NCBI GenBank assembly: GCA_020637775.1
Contig: JACKJV010000026.1
Location: 1 to 32,071, forward strand
Direction: 5' to 3'
Length of the DNA stretch: 32,071 nt
Origin: Brucellaceae bacterium
GTDB lineage: Bacteria; Pseudomonadota; Alphaproteobacteria; Rhizobiales; Rhizobiaceae
Shown here: positions 7,371 to 15,662 of the stretch, piece by piece
Layout: each line of letters begins with the position of its first letter
How positions within the stretch are numbered: the first letter of the stretch is position 1
Made by a program: the position numbers and the translations under genes
Notes under the pieces: generated by a model
Told to the model about the DNA's origin: nothing
What the model saw: the letters and a program-made list of their open reading frames with translations, nothing else
Databases searched by the model: none

Positions 7371-7731
7371 CTGTTCCCGCTCCGGGCGATTACCCCCGGC
7401 TCGATGTTCCTCCGACGAGGTTACGATGCAGTTAACAGCACGGTCCTGATTGCCGAGGCGGCTGCGTCGGGCAAATCTGGAAGGAGGTCACCCGCCTTTG
7501 CCCCCTTAGCGTCCCGTCAGCTAAGGAGAGTGACCTCAAGCTGGCCAATGTACGATCGTCCGCTGACGCGCTTTTTTGGATCATCGGATCGGGAACCGCA
7601 AGTGATTGGCCGCATTGGAAGATTACGAGCGGCGCGACAGACCCCCCCCGTCCAGCGCCGCCAACGATCCCTACTTACTAGCCCCCGCTCCGGCGGGGTT
7701 TTTCTTGTCCGGCTGCAGGGCTGCGCGGTTG
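7371..7731. other. Stretch without a confident gene
   Basis: This segment holds a plus-strand frame, open from a TAA near 7433 to a TAG at 7678-7680 (ending ...PPTIPTY), with no good start codon. A terminator follows at 7683-7706. The frame may be the tail of a lost gene. Nothing else was recognised. Confidence 0.4.
7683..7706 (+). terminator. Rho-independent terminator
   Basis: The stem CCCCGC (7683-7688) pairs with GCGGGG (7693-7698) around a 4-base loop and is followed by TTTTTCTT. It acts on plus-strand transcripts and directly follows a TAG at 7678-7680, so it probably belonged to a gene whose 5' part is no longer here. Confidence 0.75.
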
Positions 7732-8232
7732 CTACTCGACGTCAAAGCTGATGAGGGTGAACCGGGCAGGCCCGGTTGCATAGACGCCATGTGCAGCGCT
7801 ACCCCCACCCCCGAAGACAAACCCCACTCGCTCAGCATCAGCCAAAGCCTCACGAAACTGACGCGGGGCATCGATCCCGGTCGAAGACATAACAGACTTC
7901 CAGTTCGCGCCGTCGAGCGCCAGCGATACCTCGTGTTCACCGGGTGTGAGGGGCACGCGGTGAGCACCCGTCGCGTACCAGCGGTAATGCTCATATCGAC
8001 CTCTGGCGCTCCAGTTGTCGCCGGCACGCTGAAAGAACAGGGCAAGGCTAGCGGTGGCGCTGGGGTTCTCGCGCGGAGCAAAGCGAACCCCTCACTCTGC
8101 GTCGATGCGGTAGCGCATTACTATCCTTGATTTGCCGACCAGCGGGCCGGTTCTCGCCGTCACTGCGTGCACGTGCCCTGCGCCGGGGCTGGGATACGGA
8201 AAATCAAACTGTAGTCCGTTGGTGCCGAGACC
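7732..8232 (-). pseudogene. Hypothetical protein remnant, 5'-truncated and with an in-frame stop
   Basis: A continuous reading frame starts at the edge of an IS3 relic (8232), reads GLQFDFPYPSPGAGHVHAVT and runs to IVMRYRIDAE. It meets TGA at 8092-8094, then continues sensibly in the same frame (FFQRAGDNWSARGRYEHYRW, later GVYATGPARFTLISFDVE) to TAG at 7732. Tryptophan-rich beta-strand patterns and a Gly-rich loop (FGGGGSAAHGVY) suggest a beta-sandwich carbohydrate- or surface-type protein. I recognise the pattern only as a conserved hypothetical. Loss of the N-terminus at the relic boundary and the internal stop mark it as dead. Confidence 0.55.
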
Positions 8233-8234
8233 CG

Positions 8235-8305
8235 CTTGCGGTGTTGCAAGCGCCGATGCTCGCCGGTTTGTCACTTGGTCATTTCGCGATGTTTGATGCT
8301 GGCTG
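8235..8305 (-). mobile_element. Seventy-base relic of the IS3-type orfB 3' end
   Basis: The bases closely follow those at 4444-4514 in IS3 copy 1 (shared blocks CTTGCGGTGTTGCAAGCGCC, GATGCTCG and GTTTGATG). They correspond to the last codons of an orfB of this type (the RRLQHRK region), with scattered substitutions. It abuts truncated genes on both sides, so an older IS3 copy seems to have caused deletions here and then decayed. Confidence 0.75.
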
Positions 8306-9096
8306 ACAGACATGATCGGCGGCGGTCCGTTCGGCCTGGAACCGGGTGAGTGGACGATGACACGGCGATGGCGCTGGCGCTTGGCGACAGCCTGATCGAC
8401 TGCGGCGGGCTCGATCCTGCCGATCTGATGAGCCGCTTCGTCGCGTGGCGCGATCATGGCGCCTATAGCTGCACCGGGTCCTGCTTCGACATCGGGTCAA
8501 CGGTGTCGGCATCGCTCGATCGCTGGATCCGAACGGGCGAGCCGTTCGCCGGATCGACCTATCCGCTGAGTGCCGGCAATGGCTCGCTGATGCGGCTGGC
8601 GCCGGTGGCGCTGCGCTACTGGCGTGATCGCCAGGCGCTCGCCCGTGTGGCCGCCGACCAGAGCCGCACCACTCATGCGGCACCCGAAGCTGTCGGCGCC
8701 TGCGTCGCGTTCGCCCAAATCCTCGCCGATGCAATCCAGGGACTGCCCCGAAGCCAGGTGCTGCGGCAAAGGAGCGGTGATCATCCTCCCGGAGTGGCGG
8801 CGATCCTCGCCGGCTCGGGGCGCGGCAAGCCGCGGGATGAGGTGCGCTCGTCCGGGTTCGTGCTCGACTCGCTCGAGGCCGCGCTTTGGTCGGTCGGCAG
8901 GACCGCGGACTTCCGCACCGCGATCCTGACGGCCGCCAATCTGGGCGGTGATGCCGATACCACCGCCGCCATCGCCGGCCAGCTTGCCGGAGCGCTGTAT
9001 GGACTGTCCGGGATTCCGCAGGAGTGGCTGGCCAAACCGGCTTGGCGCGGAAGGATCAAGGCACTGGCCAAGAAACTGGCGGGTGAGGATCTCTGA
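8306..9096 (+). pseudogene. ADP-ribosylglycohydrolase (DraG/ARH family), 5'-truncated and frameshifted
   Basis: Enzymes of this family remove ADP-ribose from proteins or small molecules using two metal ions. The remaining sequence starts inside the family pattern (MIGGGPFGLEPGEWT at 8312) and goes on as DDTAMALALGDSL in another frame. One C is missing near 8355 within the TDDT metal site codons. It then reads normally: SAGNGSLMRLAPV near 8573, and NLGGDADTTAAIAGQLAGALYG near 8938 with the second metal-binding motif, to a natural C-terminus at 9096. About 40 N-terminal residues are missing, cut by the IS3 relic. From the first ATG after the shift (8350) a 248-residue frame is open, but it would lack part of the metal site. 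Confidence 0.8.
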
Positions 9097-9148
9097 GCGA
9101 AGTCTGGAAAAGCGCGTGACTGTCGCAAAGGCAGCGCACAACAGGTGT

Positions 9149-9256
9149 TCAGGCAGGAGCGAAACTCACGCCACAGCCCCTGCTCATTGCCCAGATCGCC
9201 GCCAGCCACAGCAGCCGCTTCCACATTGAGGCAGGATCGTCGGGATGCGAGGGCAT
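9149..9256 (-). pseudogene. DUF2474 (CydX-like) small protein, C-terminally altered
   Basis: The ATG at 9254-9256 overlaps the cydB stop (ATGA), the usual arrangement of a DUF2474 gene behind cytochrome bd subunit II. The reading MPSHPDDPASMWKRLLWLAA matches the start of these short membrane subunits (the WKRLLW segment enters the single helix). After AIWAMS the sequence turns into unrelated, non-hydrophobic residues (RGCGVSFAPA) and stops, so the rest of the transmembrane helix has been replaced at a junction near 9180. It is a remnant. Confidence 0.55.
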
Positions 9257-9352
9257 CAATGATACCCCTCGAGCCCGACCTTGCCGCGGAACGCCCAGTA
9301 AGCCCAGCCGGTGTAGCTGAGGATCAGCAGCAGCGCGATCGGCAAGCCTGGC
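9256..9352 (-). pseudogene. cydB: Cytochrome bd ubiquinol oxidase subunit II, C-terminal tail only
   Basis: About 31 codons encode a hydrophobic helix and tail (LLLILSYTGWAYWAFRGKV) ending in YH and TGA. This is the characteristic end of CydB, the second subunit of the quinol-oxidising terminal oxidase. Upstream of residue PGLPIALL the sequence is charged and unlike CydB, so everything before has been lost. The overlap with the DUF2474 start identifies the pair. It has no function here but shows that a chromosomal-type locus was cut and carried along. Confidence 0.65.
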
Positions 9353-9435
9353 TCTTCGCTTTGCGGTGTGTGCTCTTCGGAGTCCGACGAGCCGCTCGTG
9401 CCAGTTATCTATGTTTGGGCCAAGGACCTCGAAAT

Positions 9436-9699
9436 ATGCGCAAGTCCGACCTCATAACGAACATCAGACTTCGGAGAGCCAGAGTGAGTGATTTGTTCCC
9501 CCAAGCATTGGTTCATTGCATTCAGGAAGGTCGTGAACCCCGATCGGAAGAATTCCTGGAGGTCGTCGGTAAGCTTCGCGACGAGGCAGAAGGAGGTGGT
9601 TTGCTGGATCACGAAGTGAACGTGCTGGCGCGTGTGGCGCTGAGGGGTTGTGAATTGCTGGGCCTCCCATCGGCTAAAGAGGTGGCTCGGTTCGTTTGA
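9436..9699 (+). CDS. Hypothetical protein (87 residues)
   Basis: The ATG at 9436 follows AAGGAC at a spacing of about 8 bases (MRKSDLITNIRLRRARVSDL). The frame gives a soluble, mostly helical protein with alternating charge (EEFLEVVGKLRDEAEGGGLL) and ends at TGA 9697-9699. A longer open frame reaches back to 9145 but runs antisense through the cydB tail, so the shorter start is preferred. No domain was recognised, and there is no partner gene. It sits among remnants and may itself be a leftover, but it shows no stop or shift. Confidence 0.45.
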   Translation: MRKSDLITNIRLRRARVSDLFPQALVHCIQEGREPRSEEFLEVVGKLRDEAEGGGLLDHEVNVLARVALRGCELLGLPSAKEVARFV

Positions 9700-9740
9700 A
9701 CAGCCTCGCGGGTTTCCATAAGTGGATCGCTGGCCGTTGG

Positions 9741-9821
9741 TTATGCCGCTGCGAGAAGCGGCTGGTCGAAGTATACCTGGTCCGGCGTCCGGCCGCCAAG
9801 GCTCGAGTGCGGTCGGATCCG
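9741..9821 (-). pseudogene. IS3-family orfB C-terminal fragment
   Basis: Twenty-six codons read RIRPHSSLGGRTPDQVYFDQ and end LLAAA plus TAA, the standard C-terminus of another IS3-family integrase. The fragment joins directly to a different transposase tail at about 9815-9821, so the junction is a deletion or recombination scar. Confidence 0.65.
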
Positions 9822-9905
9822 ATGGCGGCCCGGCGTTCGTGGAAGATCAGGCGATCGATGTCGTAGGCCAGGTTGGCCAGCGTGATCTTCGTCTCGGCCC
9901 GCGCT
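9815..9905 (-). pseudogene. DDE transposase C-terminal fragment (IS4/IS5-like)
   Basis: On the minus strand the bases read AETKITLANLAYDIDRLIFH followed by ERRAAIG, a typical end of an IS4/IS5-type DDE transposase (compare the ANLAYNLQRL ends of the IS5 copies here). No start or catalytic part remains. It is fused head-on to the IS3 orfB tail. Confidence 0.55.
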
Positions 9906-10034
9906 GCCTATCTGAGAGGCGCGCCTGAGGCCAAGCTGGGCGACGAAATGGCGGCGATGCTGGACCTGATGACCCTGGCCGAGGAGATCGCAACGGTGCC
10001 GCCGTTCGATTGACGCTCACACCCGGGCTGACCG
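9906..10034 (+). other. Unidentified C-terminal reading frame tail
   Basis: On the plus strand the bases read AYLRGAPEAKLGDEMAAMLD, then LMTLAEEIATVPPFD and TGA at 10010-10012. This is helical and protein-like, but no family was recognised and its beginning is cut at the transposase fragment. The bases from 10013 to the IS3 end near 10035 hold nothing recognisable. Confidence 0.3.
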
Positions 10035-10665
10035 GCCCCCATCGAGTGGTCCGGGTTGATTGTTAGTGCATCGTGGCCTCCGGCGCCATTGCCGGCTGGA
10101 GGTGGAGCGAAGCGGAACCGGAAGGCGGTAATGGCGGCATCGCTGTTTCCGGAGCCGGCGGTCGATAGCCAAGGCTGCTATGGGGACGCACGGTATTGTA
10201 GTGTCGGCGCCAGGCTTCGATCAGCACCTTGGCCTCGGCAAGGCTGTAGAAGATCTCGCCATTGAGCAGCTCATCGCGCAAAGAGCCGTTGAAGCTCTCG
10301 TTGTAGCCATTCTCCCAAGGCGATCCCGGCGCGATGTAGAGCGTCTTCACGCCGATCCTGGCGAGCCACTGTTGGACGGCAGTCGCGATAAACTCGCTGC
10401 CGTTGTCCGAGCGGATGTGAGCTGGCGGACCGCGTGAGACGAACAGCTCTGCCAGTGCCGCCAGCACATCCTGGTGCTTGAGCTGACGGGCAACGACCAG
10501 CGCCAGACATTCCCTGCTAGCCTCGTCAATGATCGTGAGGATCCGGAACTTGCGACCATCATGGGTGCGCCCCTCGACGAAGTCGTAGGCCCAGACGTGC
10601 CCTGGATACTCTGGACGCAGGCGGATGCACGAGCCGTCGTTCAGCCATAGCCGCCCACGCTTCGG

Positions 10666-10738
10666 TGCGGATTCCGACGATGCCGCCCACCCATTCCGAT
10701 CTGATCCCGCCCACCGTTCCGATTTGATGCCGCCCGGG
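10666..10738 (-). repeat. IS21 terminal repeat array (istB side)
   Basis: Three tandem units of about 22 bases, each starting ATTCCGA or GTTCCGA and ending CCGCCC, beginning at the element tip. They match the units at 13155-13250 in inverted orientation and are probably IstA binding sites. Confidence 0.8.
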
Positions 10739-10785
10739 TGGGGAGCAGATCGCGGGCCGATATTCACATGTGATATTTCAGTCGG

Positions 10786-11526
10786 TCAAGCGGCTTGTGC
10801 GACGGTGTTTCGGCGCATGGATTCGCCGGAGAGTTCGAGCCGATGGGCGTTGTGAACGAGGCGGTCCAGGATGGCATCGGCGTAAGTTGGATCCCCGATC
10901 AGATCGAACCAGCGGGCCACTGGGAGCTGGCTGGTTACCAGAGTGGAGCGGCGGCCGTAGCGGTCTTCGAGGATCTCGAGCAGGTGATGGCGGGCATTGC
11001 CGTCGAGCGGTTCAAGCCCCCAGTCGTCAAGGATGAGCAGGTCGACGCGAGCAAGGCTCTTCATGCGTGCAGCGATGCGGCCGTCTCCCTTGGCCAGCGA
11101 CAGGTCGTCGATCAACCGCGGCAGGCGCGTGTAGAGAACCGAGCGGTTGTCGCGGCAGGCCTGGTGGCCAATGGCGCAGGCGAGCCAGCTCTTGCCAATG
11201 CCGGCTGGCCCGATGAGGGCCAAGTTCTCGTGGGCAGCGATCCAGTTGCCCTTGAGCAGCATCTCGAACAGGCGGCGATCAAGCCCGCGCTGGCTGCGAT
11301 AGTCGACGTCTTCGGGCACGGCATGGTGCCGCAGCTTGGCATGACGCAGACGCAGCGCAAGACGTCGATCGTTGCGCCAGGTCGCTTCATGATCAAGCAG
11401 CAGAGCCAGCCATTCAGCGTGACCGAGGCTGGCGGCATCGCCATTGCTATCAAGCTCGGCGAACGCATGGGCCATGCCCGTCAGCCCGAGCTGGTTCAGT
11501 TGATCAAGGGTTGGGTGTTTGAGCAT
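10786..11526 (-). CDS. istB: IS21-family helper ATPase IstB
   Basis: A 246-residue AAA+ ATPase that assembles on target DNA and activates the IstA transposase. It starts MLKHPTLDQLNQLGLTGMAH after a GAGAGGAG ribosome binding site, 11 bases behind istA. Walker A is GPAGIGKSWLACAIG (about residues 105-119), Walker B is VDLLILDDWGLEP (about 165-177), and the sensor region is TLVTSQLPVARW. The length is normal for the family, with no defects. Translation is probably coupled to istA. Confidence 0.93.
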   Translation of the reverse strand: MLKHPTLDQLNQLGLTGMAHAFAELDSNGDAASLGHAEWLALLLDHEATWRNDRRLALRLRHAKLRHHAVPEDVDYRSQRGLDRRLFEMLLKGNWIAAHENLALIGPAGIGKSWLACAIGHQACRDNRSVLYTRLPRLIDDLSLAKGDGRIAARMKSLARVDLLILDDWGLEPLDGNARHHLLEILEDRYGRRSTLVTSQLPVARWFDLIGDPTYADAILDRLVHNAHRLELSGESMRRNTVAQAA

Positions 11527-11537
11527 CGTCGCTCCTC

Positions 11538-13085
11538 TCAGTGGTAGTATTGGGAGCCCCGGATATTGTCGTGCAGGATCGGCTCGCGCTCCGGGGCTTT
11601 GGACACGGGCACCTTGTCGAGCCCCTTTTCGAGGATCGATTTGACGGAAGGATAATTGCGCGCCTGGATCTCCAGCGCGCGCACCGCAGCAGCCTCAAGC
11701 CGGTCGGCGCCGAAGCGCTTGGCAAGGCCGATGATGCCAAGGCACGAGCGGTAGCCCTGCTCAGGGTGCGGCCGGTCGTTGATGATGCGCTCGACCAGCA
11801 GCGACAGCATCGGCCCGATCCGGGCCGCCTCATCGCGGATCTTGGCCGGCGTCCATTCCAGATAGCGCCGGTGGCTCGAGGGCATATGCCCGGGCACCGT
11901 CGTATGCCGGCCATTTCCGCTGCCACGCATGTGCACCGCGATGCGTTCGCCGCCGAGAAAGATCTCGACGGTGCGCGCGGTGAAGCGGGCCTCGACCTCG
12001 CGGCGGGCGAAGCGATGCGGCACCGAGTAATGGTGGTGATCGACGGCGATATGGTAGTCGAGCCCGACCCGGCAGCGCTTCCACTGGGCATGGATCCACT
12101 GCTCCGCCGGCAGCGGCTTGAGGTTGGGCGCGTCAACCTCCTCGAACAACTGGCGGCGCGTCCGGCCGAACTGGCGCAGGACCCGCCTCTCATTGAGATC
12201 GCTCAGGCATTCGGCGATCGCGGCATTGAGCTCGGCCAGGCTGTAAAAGATGCGGTTGCGCAGTCGGCCCAGAACCCAGCGCTCGACGATGCCAACACAG
12301 GCCTCAACCTTCGCCTTGTCCCTCGGTTTACGCGGCCGCGCTGGCAGCACCGCGGTCCCATAATGCCGGGCCATGTCGGTGTAGCTGCGGTTGAGCATCG
12401 GATCGAAGTTGCAAGCCTTGATCACCGCAACCTTGGCATTGTCGGGCACCAGCAACTGCGGCACCCCGCCGAAGAAGGCGAAGGCGGCATTATGGCCCTC
12501 GATCCAGTCGGCGAACTGCTCGGTCCAGGTCGCGCACGCGAACGACAGGCTCGAGCCGCCCAGCACCGCCACGAACAGATGGGCATCGCGGATCTCGCCG
12601 GTCCTGCGGTTGATCACGACCGGCACCGTGTCGCCGGCGTAGTCGACGAACATCTTCTCGCCGCCGGCATGGCTCTGGCGCATGACCAGCGACAACCGGC
12701 CCTCCCAGCCCCGGAACAGTTCGCACCAGCGGCTGTAGCGATAGCCGTCGGGATGAGCGGCGATGTATTCTTCCCACAGGACCTGGAGCGTCACATGTTT
12801 ACGCTTCAGCTCGCGCGCCACCACCGACCAGTCCGGTTCCGGCTGCTTGCGCCGGCCCGGCTTCACCCCTGCCGGCCCATAAAGTCGCGCTTCCAGCTCG
12901 GCATCGCTGATCTCAGCGGGAACCGGCCACGGCAGTCCGGAGCGCTCAAAACGGGCGAGCATGTCCCGCGCCGTCGAACGCGCCACACCCGACAAACGGG
13001 CAATCTCTCGTACCGGAAGGCAACCCTCCCGGTGCATTCGCATCACTTCGCGCAGTGCGCGCATCTTCGCCCTCCTCGTCGGCAT
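11538..13085 (-). CDS. istA: IS21-family transposase IstA
   Basis: A 515-residue transposase. The start at 13085 (MPTRRAKMRALREVMRMHRE) is chosen because GGAGG lies 7 bases before it; a longer frame to 13127 has no such site. An N-terminal helix-turn-helix (LPVREIARLSGVARSTARDM) is followed by the integrase core: the first Asp in MFVDYAGDTV, the second in LLVPDNAKVAV, and the Glu in RDKAKVEACVGIVERW. The C-terminal HYSVPHRFA beta segment is standard for IstA. No stop or shift was found. The opposite strand has a 542-codon open frame, which is only a GC-rich shadow. Confidence 0.93.
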   Translation of the reverse strand: MPTRRAKMRALREVMRMHREGCLPVREIARLSGVARSTARDMLARFERSGLPWPVPAEISDAELEARLYGPAGVKPGRRKQPEPDWSVVARELKRKHVTLQVLWEEYIAAHPDGYRYSRWCELFRGWEGRLSLVMRQSHAGGEKMFVDYAGDTVPVVINRRTGEIRDAHLFVAVLGGSSLSFACATWTEQFADWIEGHNAAFAFFGGVPQLLVPDNAKVAVIKACNFDPMLNRSYTDMARHYGTAVLPARPRKPRDKAKVEACVGIVERWVLGRLRNRIFYSLAELNAAIAECLSDLNERRVLRQFGRTRRQLFEEVDAPNLKPLPAEQWIHAQWKRCRVGLDYHIAVDHHHYSVPHRFARREVEARFTARTVEIFLGGERIAVHMRGSGNGRHTTVPGHMPSSHRRYLEWTPAKIRDEAARIGPMLSLLVERIINDRPHPEQGYRSCLGIIGLAKRFGADRLEAAAVRALEIQARNYPSVKSILEKGLDKVPVSKAPEREPILHDNIRGSQYYH

Positions 13086-13154
13086 CTCATCCTCCAGGCT
13101 GCTCAACAGCCCGAAGAATGGCCTCAAACGATCAGGCTCAACACCACCGCACAG

Positions 13155-13250
13155 GTGGGCGGGAATTAATCGGAATGGTGGGCGGGATCAGTTCGGAATC
13201 CCGGGCGGGAATTCCTCGGAATGGCGGGCGGCATCAATTCGGAATCCGCA
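13155..13250 (-). repeat. IS21 terminal repeat array (istA side)
   Basis: Read inward on the minus strand, there are four units of ATTCCGA...CCCGCCC at about 23-base spacing, ending some 70 bases before the istA start. One more unit is present here than at the other end. Confidence 0.8.
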
Positions 13251-13764
13251 CGCTTCGGCTGCTTCTGAGGCACCTTCAGCCCTTCCTTGCGCCAGATCCG
13301 CTCCACCCGCTTGCGGTTCACGTGCCATCCCGCATTGCGCAGCAACGCCGTCACTCGGCGATAGCCGTAACGGCCATACTGCTTCGCCAGAGCAACGATG
13401 TCTTCGGTAAGCGCCTGCTCATCGTCGGCCCCGCACGGCACCTTGCGCTGCGTCGATCGATGTTGCCCTAGCACGCGGCAGACCCGCCGCTCGGACAAGG
13501 GCATCATGCCTCTGATGTGATCGATACAGCGCCTCCGTCGCGCGGGGCTCAGAAGTTTCCCCGGGCAGCTTCCTGAAGGATCAGCTTGTCCAGCGTCAGG
13601 TCCGACACAGCACGACGTAACCGCGCGTTCTCCTTCTCCAACTCTTTCATCCGGCGAGCCTGATCGCCCTTCAGACCGCCATACTCCTTGCGCCAGCTAA
13701 TGGGATGGACGGCTCTCTCAACTCGGGTGCACCGTTGTGCTCCAGGAAGAGGAAGGAGGAAGAC

Positions 13765-14373
13765 ATGACCATCGAGGTACTCGGCATCGACTTGGCGAAG
13801 AACGTGTTCCAGCTCCATGGGGTGGATCGCAAAGGCAATGCGGTTTTCAAGCGCCGGGTCATGCGTGACCAGCTGCTGTCTGTGCTCACCGGCATCGAGC
13901 GCTGTACGATCGCGATCGAGGCTTGCACGGGCGCCTTTTGCTGGGCGCGCCAGTTCGAAGCACTCGGACACAAGGTAAAGATCGTCAGTCCGCAATATGT
14001 GAAGCCGTTCGTCCGCAGGCAAAAGAACGATGGCAACGATGCCGAGGCGATCTGCACGGCCGTACGCCAACCCCACATCCCGCTGGTGCCCAAGAAGACC
14101 GTAGAGCAGCAGGATATCCAGGCGCTCCATCGGGCCCGTCAGCGTCTCGTCAACCACCGAACCGCCTTGGTCAGCCAGATGCGCGGGCTGTTGCTTGATC
14201 GAGGCATTGCCTTCGCCAAATCGATTACCCGGGCAAGGCGCATGATCCCGGACATTCTCGTGCGTGCCGAGTCCGGTCTGTCGACTATGGCTCGCGAGAC
14301 CATTGCCGAGCTTTGGGATTTCTTCTGCGATCTTGATCGCCGCATCGCGACTTTCGACAAGAAAATCGAAGTT
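13765..14373 (+). pseudogene. IS1111-type transposase, N-terminal two thirds only
   Basis: The frame is identical to the complete transposase through ...FDKKIEV (203 residues), including the whole DEDD domain. At 14374 it runs into the left end of the IS5 element and stops at 14472 after 33 unrelated residues. The Tnp_20 domain with the catalytic Ser is lost, so no recombination activity is expected. Confidence 0.9.
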
Positions 14374-15662
14374 GGACGCCTCGAAAAACTCTGGTGTTTG
14401 AGGGTCGATTTTGATTCACTGCCTCTGCGTGTGAGCGGAGGCGACGATGGCGGGACAGCCGGGTTTCTTTGATCTTTCTGACAGATATGAAGCACTGAGC
14501 GCAGCAGGCGATCCGCTGGAACGGTTGGCTGGGGTTGTCGACTTTGAGGTGTTTCGCGGCCCGTTGATTGCTGCTCTGCGCCGTAGTGCCCGGGGCAAGG
14601 GAGGCCGGCCGCCGTTCGACCCGGTCATGATGTTCAAAGTACTGGTGCTGCAGGCACTCTATTCGCTGTCGGACGAGGCGACCGAGTTTCAGATCAAGGA
14701 CCGGCTCTCGTTCCAGCGCTTCCTGGGCCTTGGGCTCGATGGCCGGGTGCCGGATGCGACCACCGTGTGGCTGTTTCGCGAGCGCCTGGTGCAGGCAAAA
14801 GCAATCGACAAGCTCTTCGCGCGCTTCGATGCCGCGCTGACCGACCGGGGCTATCTCGCGATGGGCGGACAGATCATCGATGCCACCGTCGTGCCAGCGC
14901 CGAAGCAGCGCAATACCGAAGCCGAGAAGATCACGATCAAGGAAGGGCGCGTGCCTGAAGACTGGAAACCAGCGAAGGCTCGGCAAAAGGATCGTGATGC
15001 CCGCTGGTCGATCAAGTACAGCAAGGCCAAGGTCAGGGAGGGTGCCGATCCCAAGGCGGCCAAGCCGGTCGACCTTGCCATTCCGATGTTCGGCTACAAG
15101 AATCATATCGGCATCGATCGGGCTCACGGCTTGATCCGGACCTGGGATGCCAGCGCTGCGAATGCCCATGACGGCGCGCGGTTGCCCGTTCTGATCAGCA
15201 AGGCGAATACCGGCTCAGGCGTCTGGGCGGACACCGCCTATCGCTCCAAGAAGAACGAGGCGTTCCTCGCGGGTGGCATGTTCACCAGCCACATCCATCA
15301 AAAGCGAAAGCCGCGGCGGCCACTGCCCGAACACATCGCCAGGGCCAATACCCGACGCTCGAAGATCCGCGCTCAGGTCGAGCACGTGTTCGCAGGTCAA
15401 AAGCACCGGATGGGGCTCGTCGTGCGCACCATCGGCATTGCCCGCGCCACTATCAAGATCGGCATGGCCAACCTGGTCTACAATCTCCAGCGCCTCGCCT
15501 GGCTCGAGGGGCGAACTGTGCCTGCTTGACCCTGAACCGGCCCAAGAGGCCGGTCGATCACCAGGAAATCAGCCGATCAAGCCCCACCAACGGCCATATC
15601 CGGCGGACGCCAACCGATTACCCCCCTATCATGCCGAAATCAGACGGTTCTTCGAGGCGTCC
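14374..15662 (+). mobile_element. IS5-family insertion sequence, copy B
   Basis: The ends GGACGCCTCGAAAAAC (14374) and, inverted, GGACGCCTCGAAGAACC (ending 15662) match copy A. AGCT follows the right end at 15663-15666, as expected for the target used by copy A, but the left flank is GAAGTT and no duplicate is present. This suggests insertion at the AGCT at 6482-6485 (copy 1 numbering), followed by a deletion running outward from the left end of the IS5 element. Confidence 0.88.
14447..15529 (+). CDS. IS5-family DDE transposase, copy B
   Basis: A 360-residue transposase starting MAGQPGFFDLSDRYEALSAA, with GGAG in front of the ATG at 14447. The catalytic positions are the Asp in IIDATVV, the Asp in GVWADTAYRS and the Glu in VEHVFAGQKHRMGLV. 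It is close to copy A but two residues shorter (VPEDWKPAKARQ against VPEAWQARPAKLRQ). It is intact, so it could still move this element. Confidence 0.92.
   Translation: MAGQPGFFDLSDRYEALSAAGDPLERLAGVVDFEVFRGPLIAALRRSARGKGGRPPFDPVMMFKVLVLQALYSLSDEATEFQIKDRLSFQRFLGLGLDGRVPDATTVWLFRERLVQAKAIDKLFARFDAALTDRGYLAMGGQIIDATVVPAPKQRNTEAEKITIKEGRVPEDWKPAKARQKDRDARWSIKYSKAKVREGADPKAAKPVDLAIPMFGYKNHIGIDRAHGLIRTWDASAANAHDGARLPVLISKANTGSGVWADTAYRSKKNEAFLAGGMFTSHIHQKRKPRRPLPEHIARANTRRSKIRAQVEHVFAGQKHRMGLVVRTIGIARATIKIGMANLVYNLQRLAWLEGRTVPA

Larger units (their letters stand above)
10666..13250 (-). mobile_element. IS21-family element, complete
   Basis: A 2585-base element with termini TGCGGATTCCGA at both ends (inverted) and an 8-base target duplication CGCTTCGG (10658-10665 and 13251-13258). 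Each end carries several copies of an ATTCCGA...CCGCCC unit, typical of IS21 transposase binding sites. istA and istB are both intact and in the standard order with an 11-base gap. This is probably one of the most recent insertions in the nest, and it may be active. Confidence 0.92.
10063..13555 (-). pseudogene. IS3-family orfB integrase, split by the IS21 element
   Basis: The 5' part (about 13555 to 13251) gives LSERRVCRVLGQHRSTQRKV and GYRRVTALLRNAGW, up to QKQPKR. The 3' part (10665 to 10063) resumes at KRGRLWLND and contains the rve core: [14 protein letters not shown] with the first Asp, IRSDNGSEF with the second, and the Glu in [20 protein letters not shown]. The C-terminus has [11 protein letters not shown]. 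The 8-base duplication CGCTTCGG at 10658-10665 and 13251-13258 marks the IS21 insertion. Removing the IS21 restores a continuous frame. Confidence 0.85.

Noticed and set aside
11541..13169. A 542-codon open frame on the plus strand
   Set aside because: It is antisense to the complete istA gene and has no recognisable domain; long antisense frames are expected in GC-rich coding DNA.
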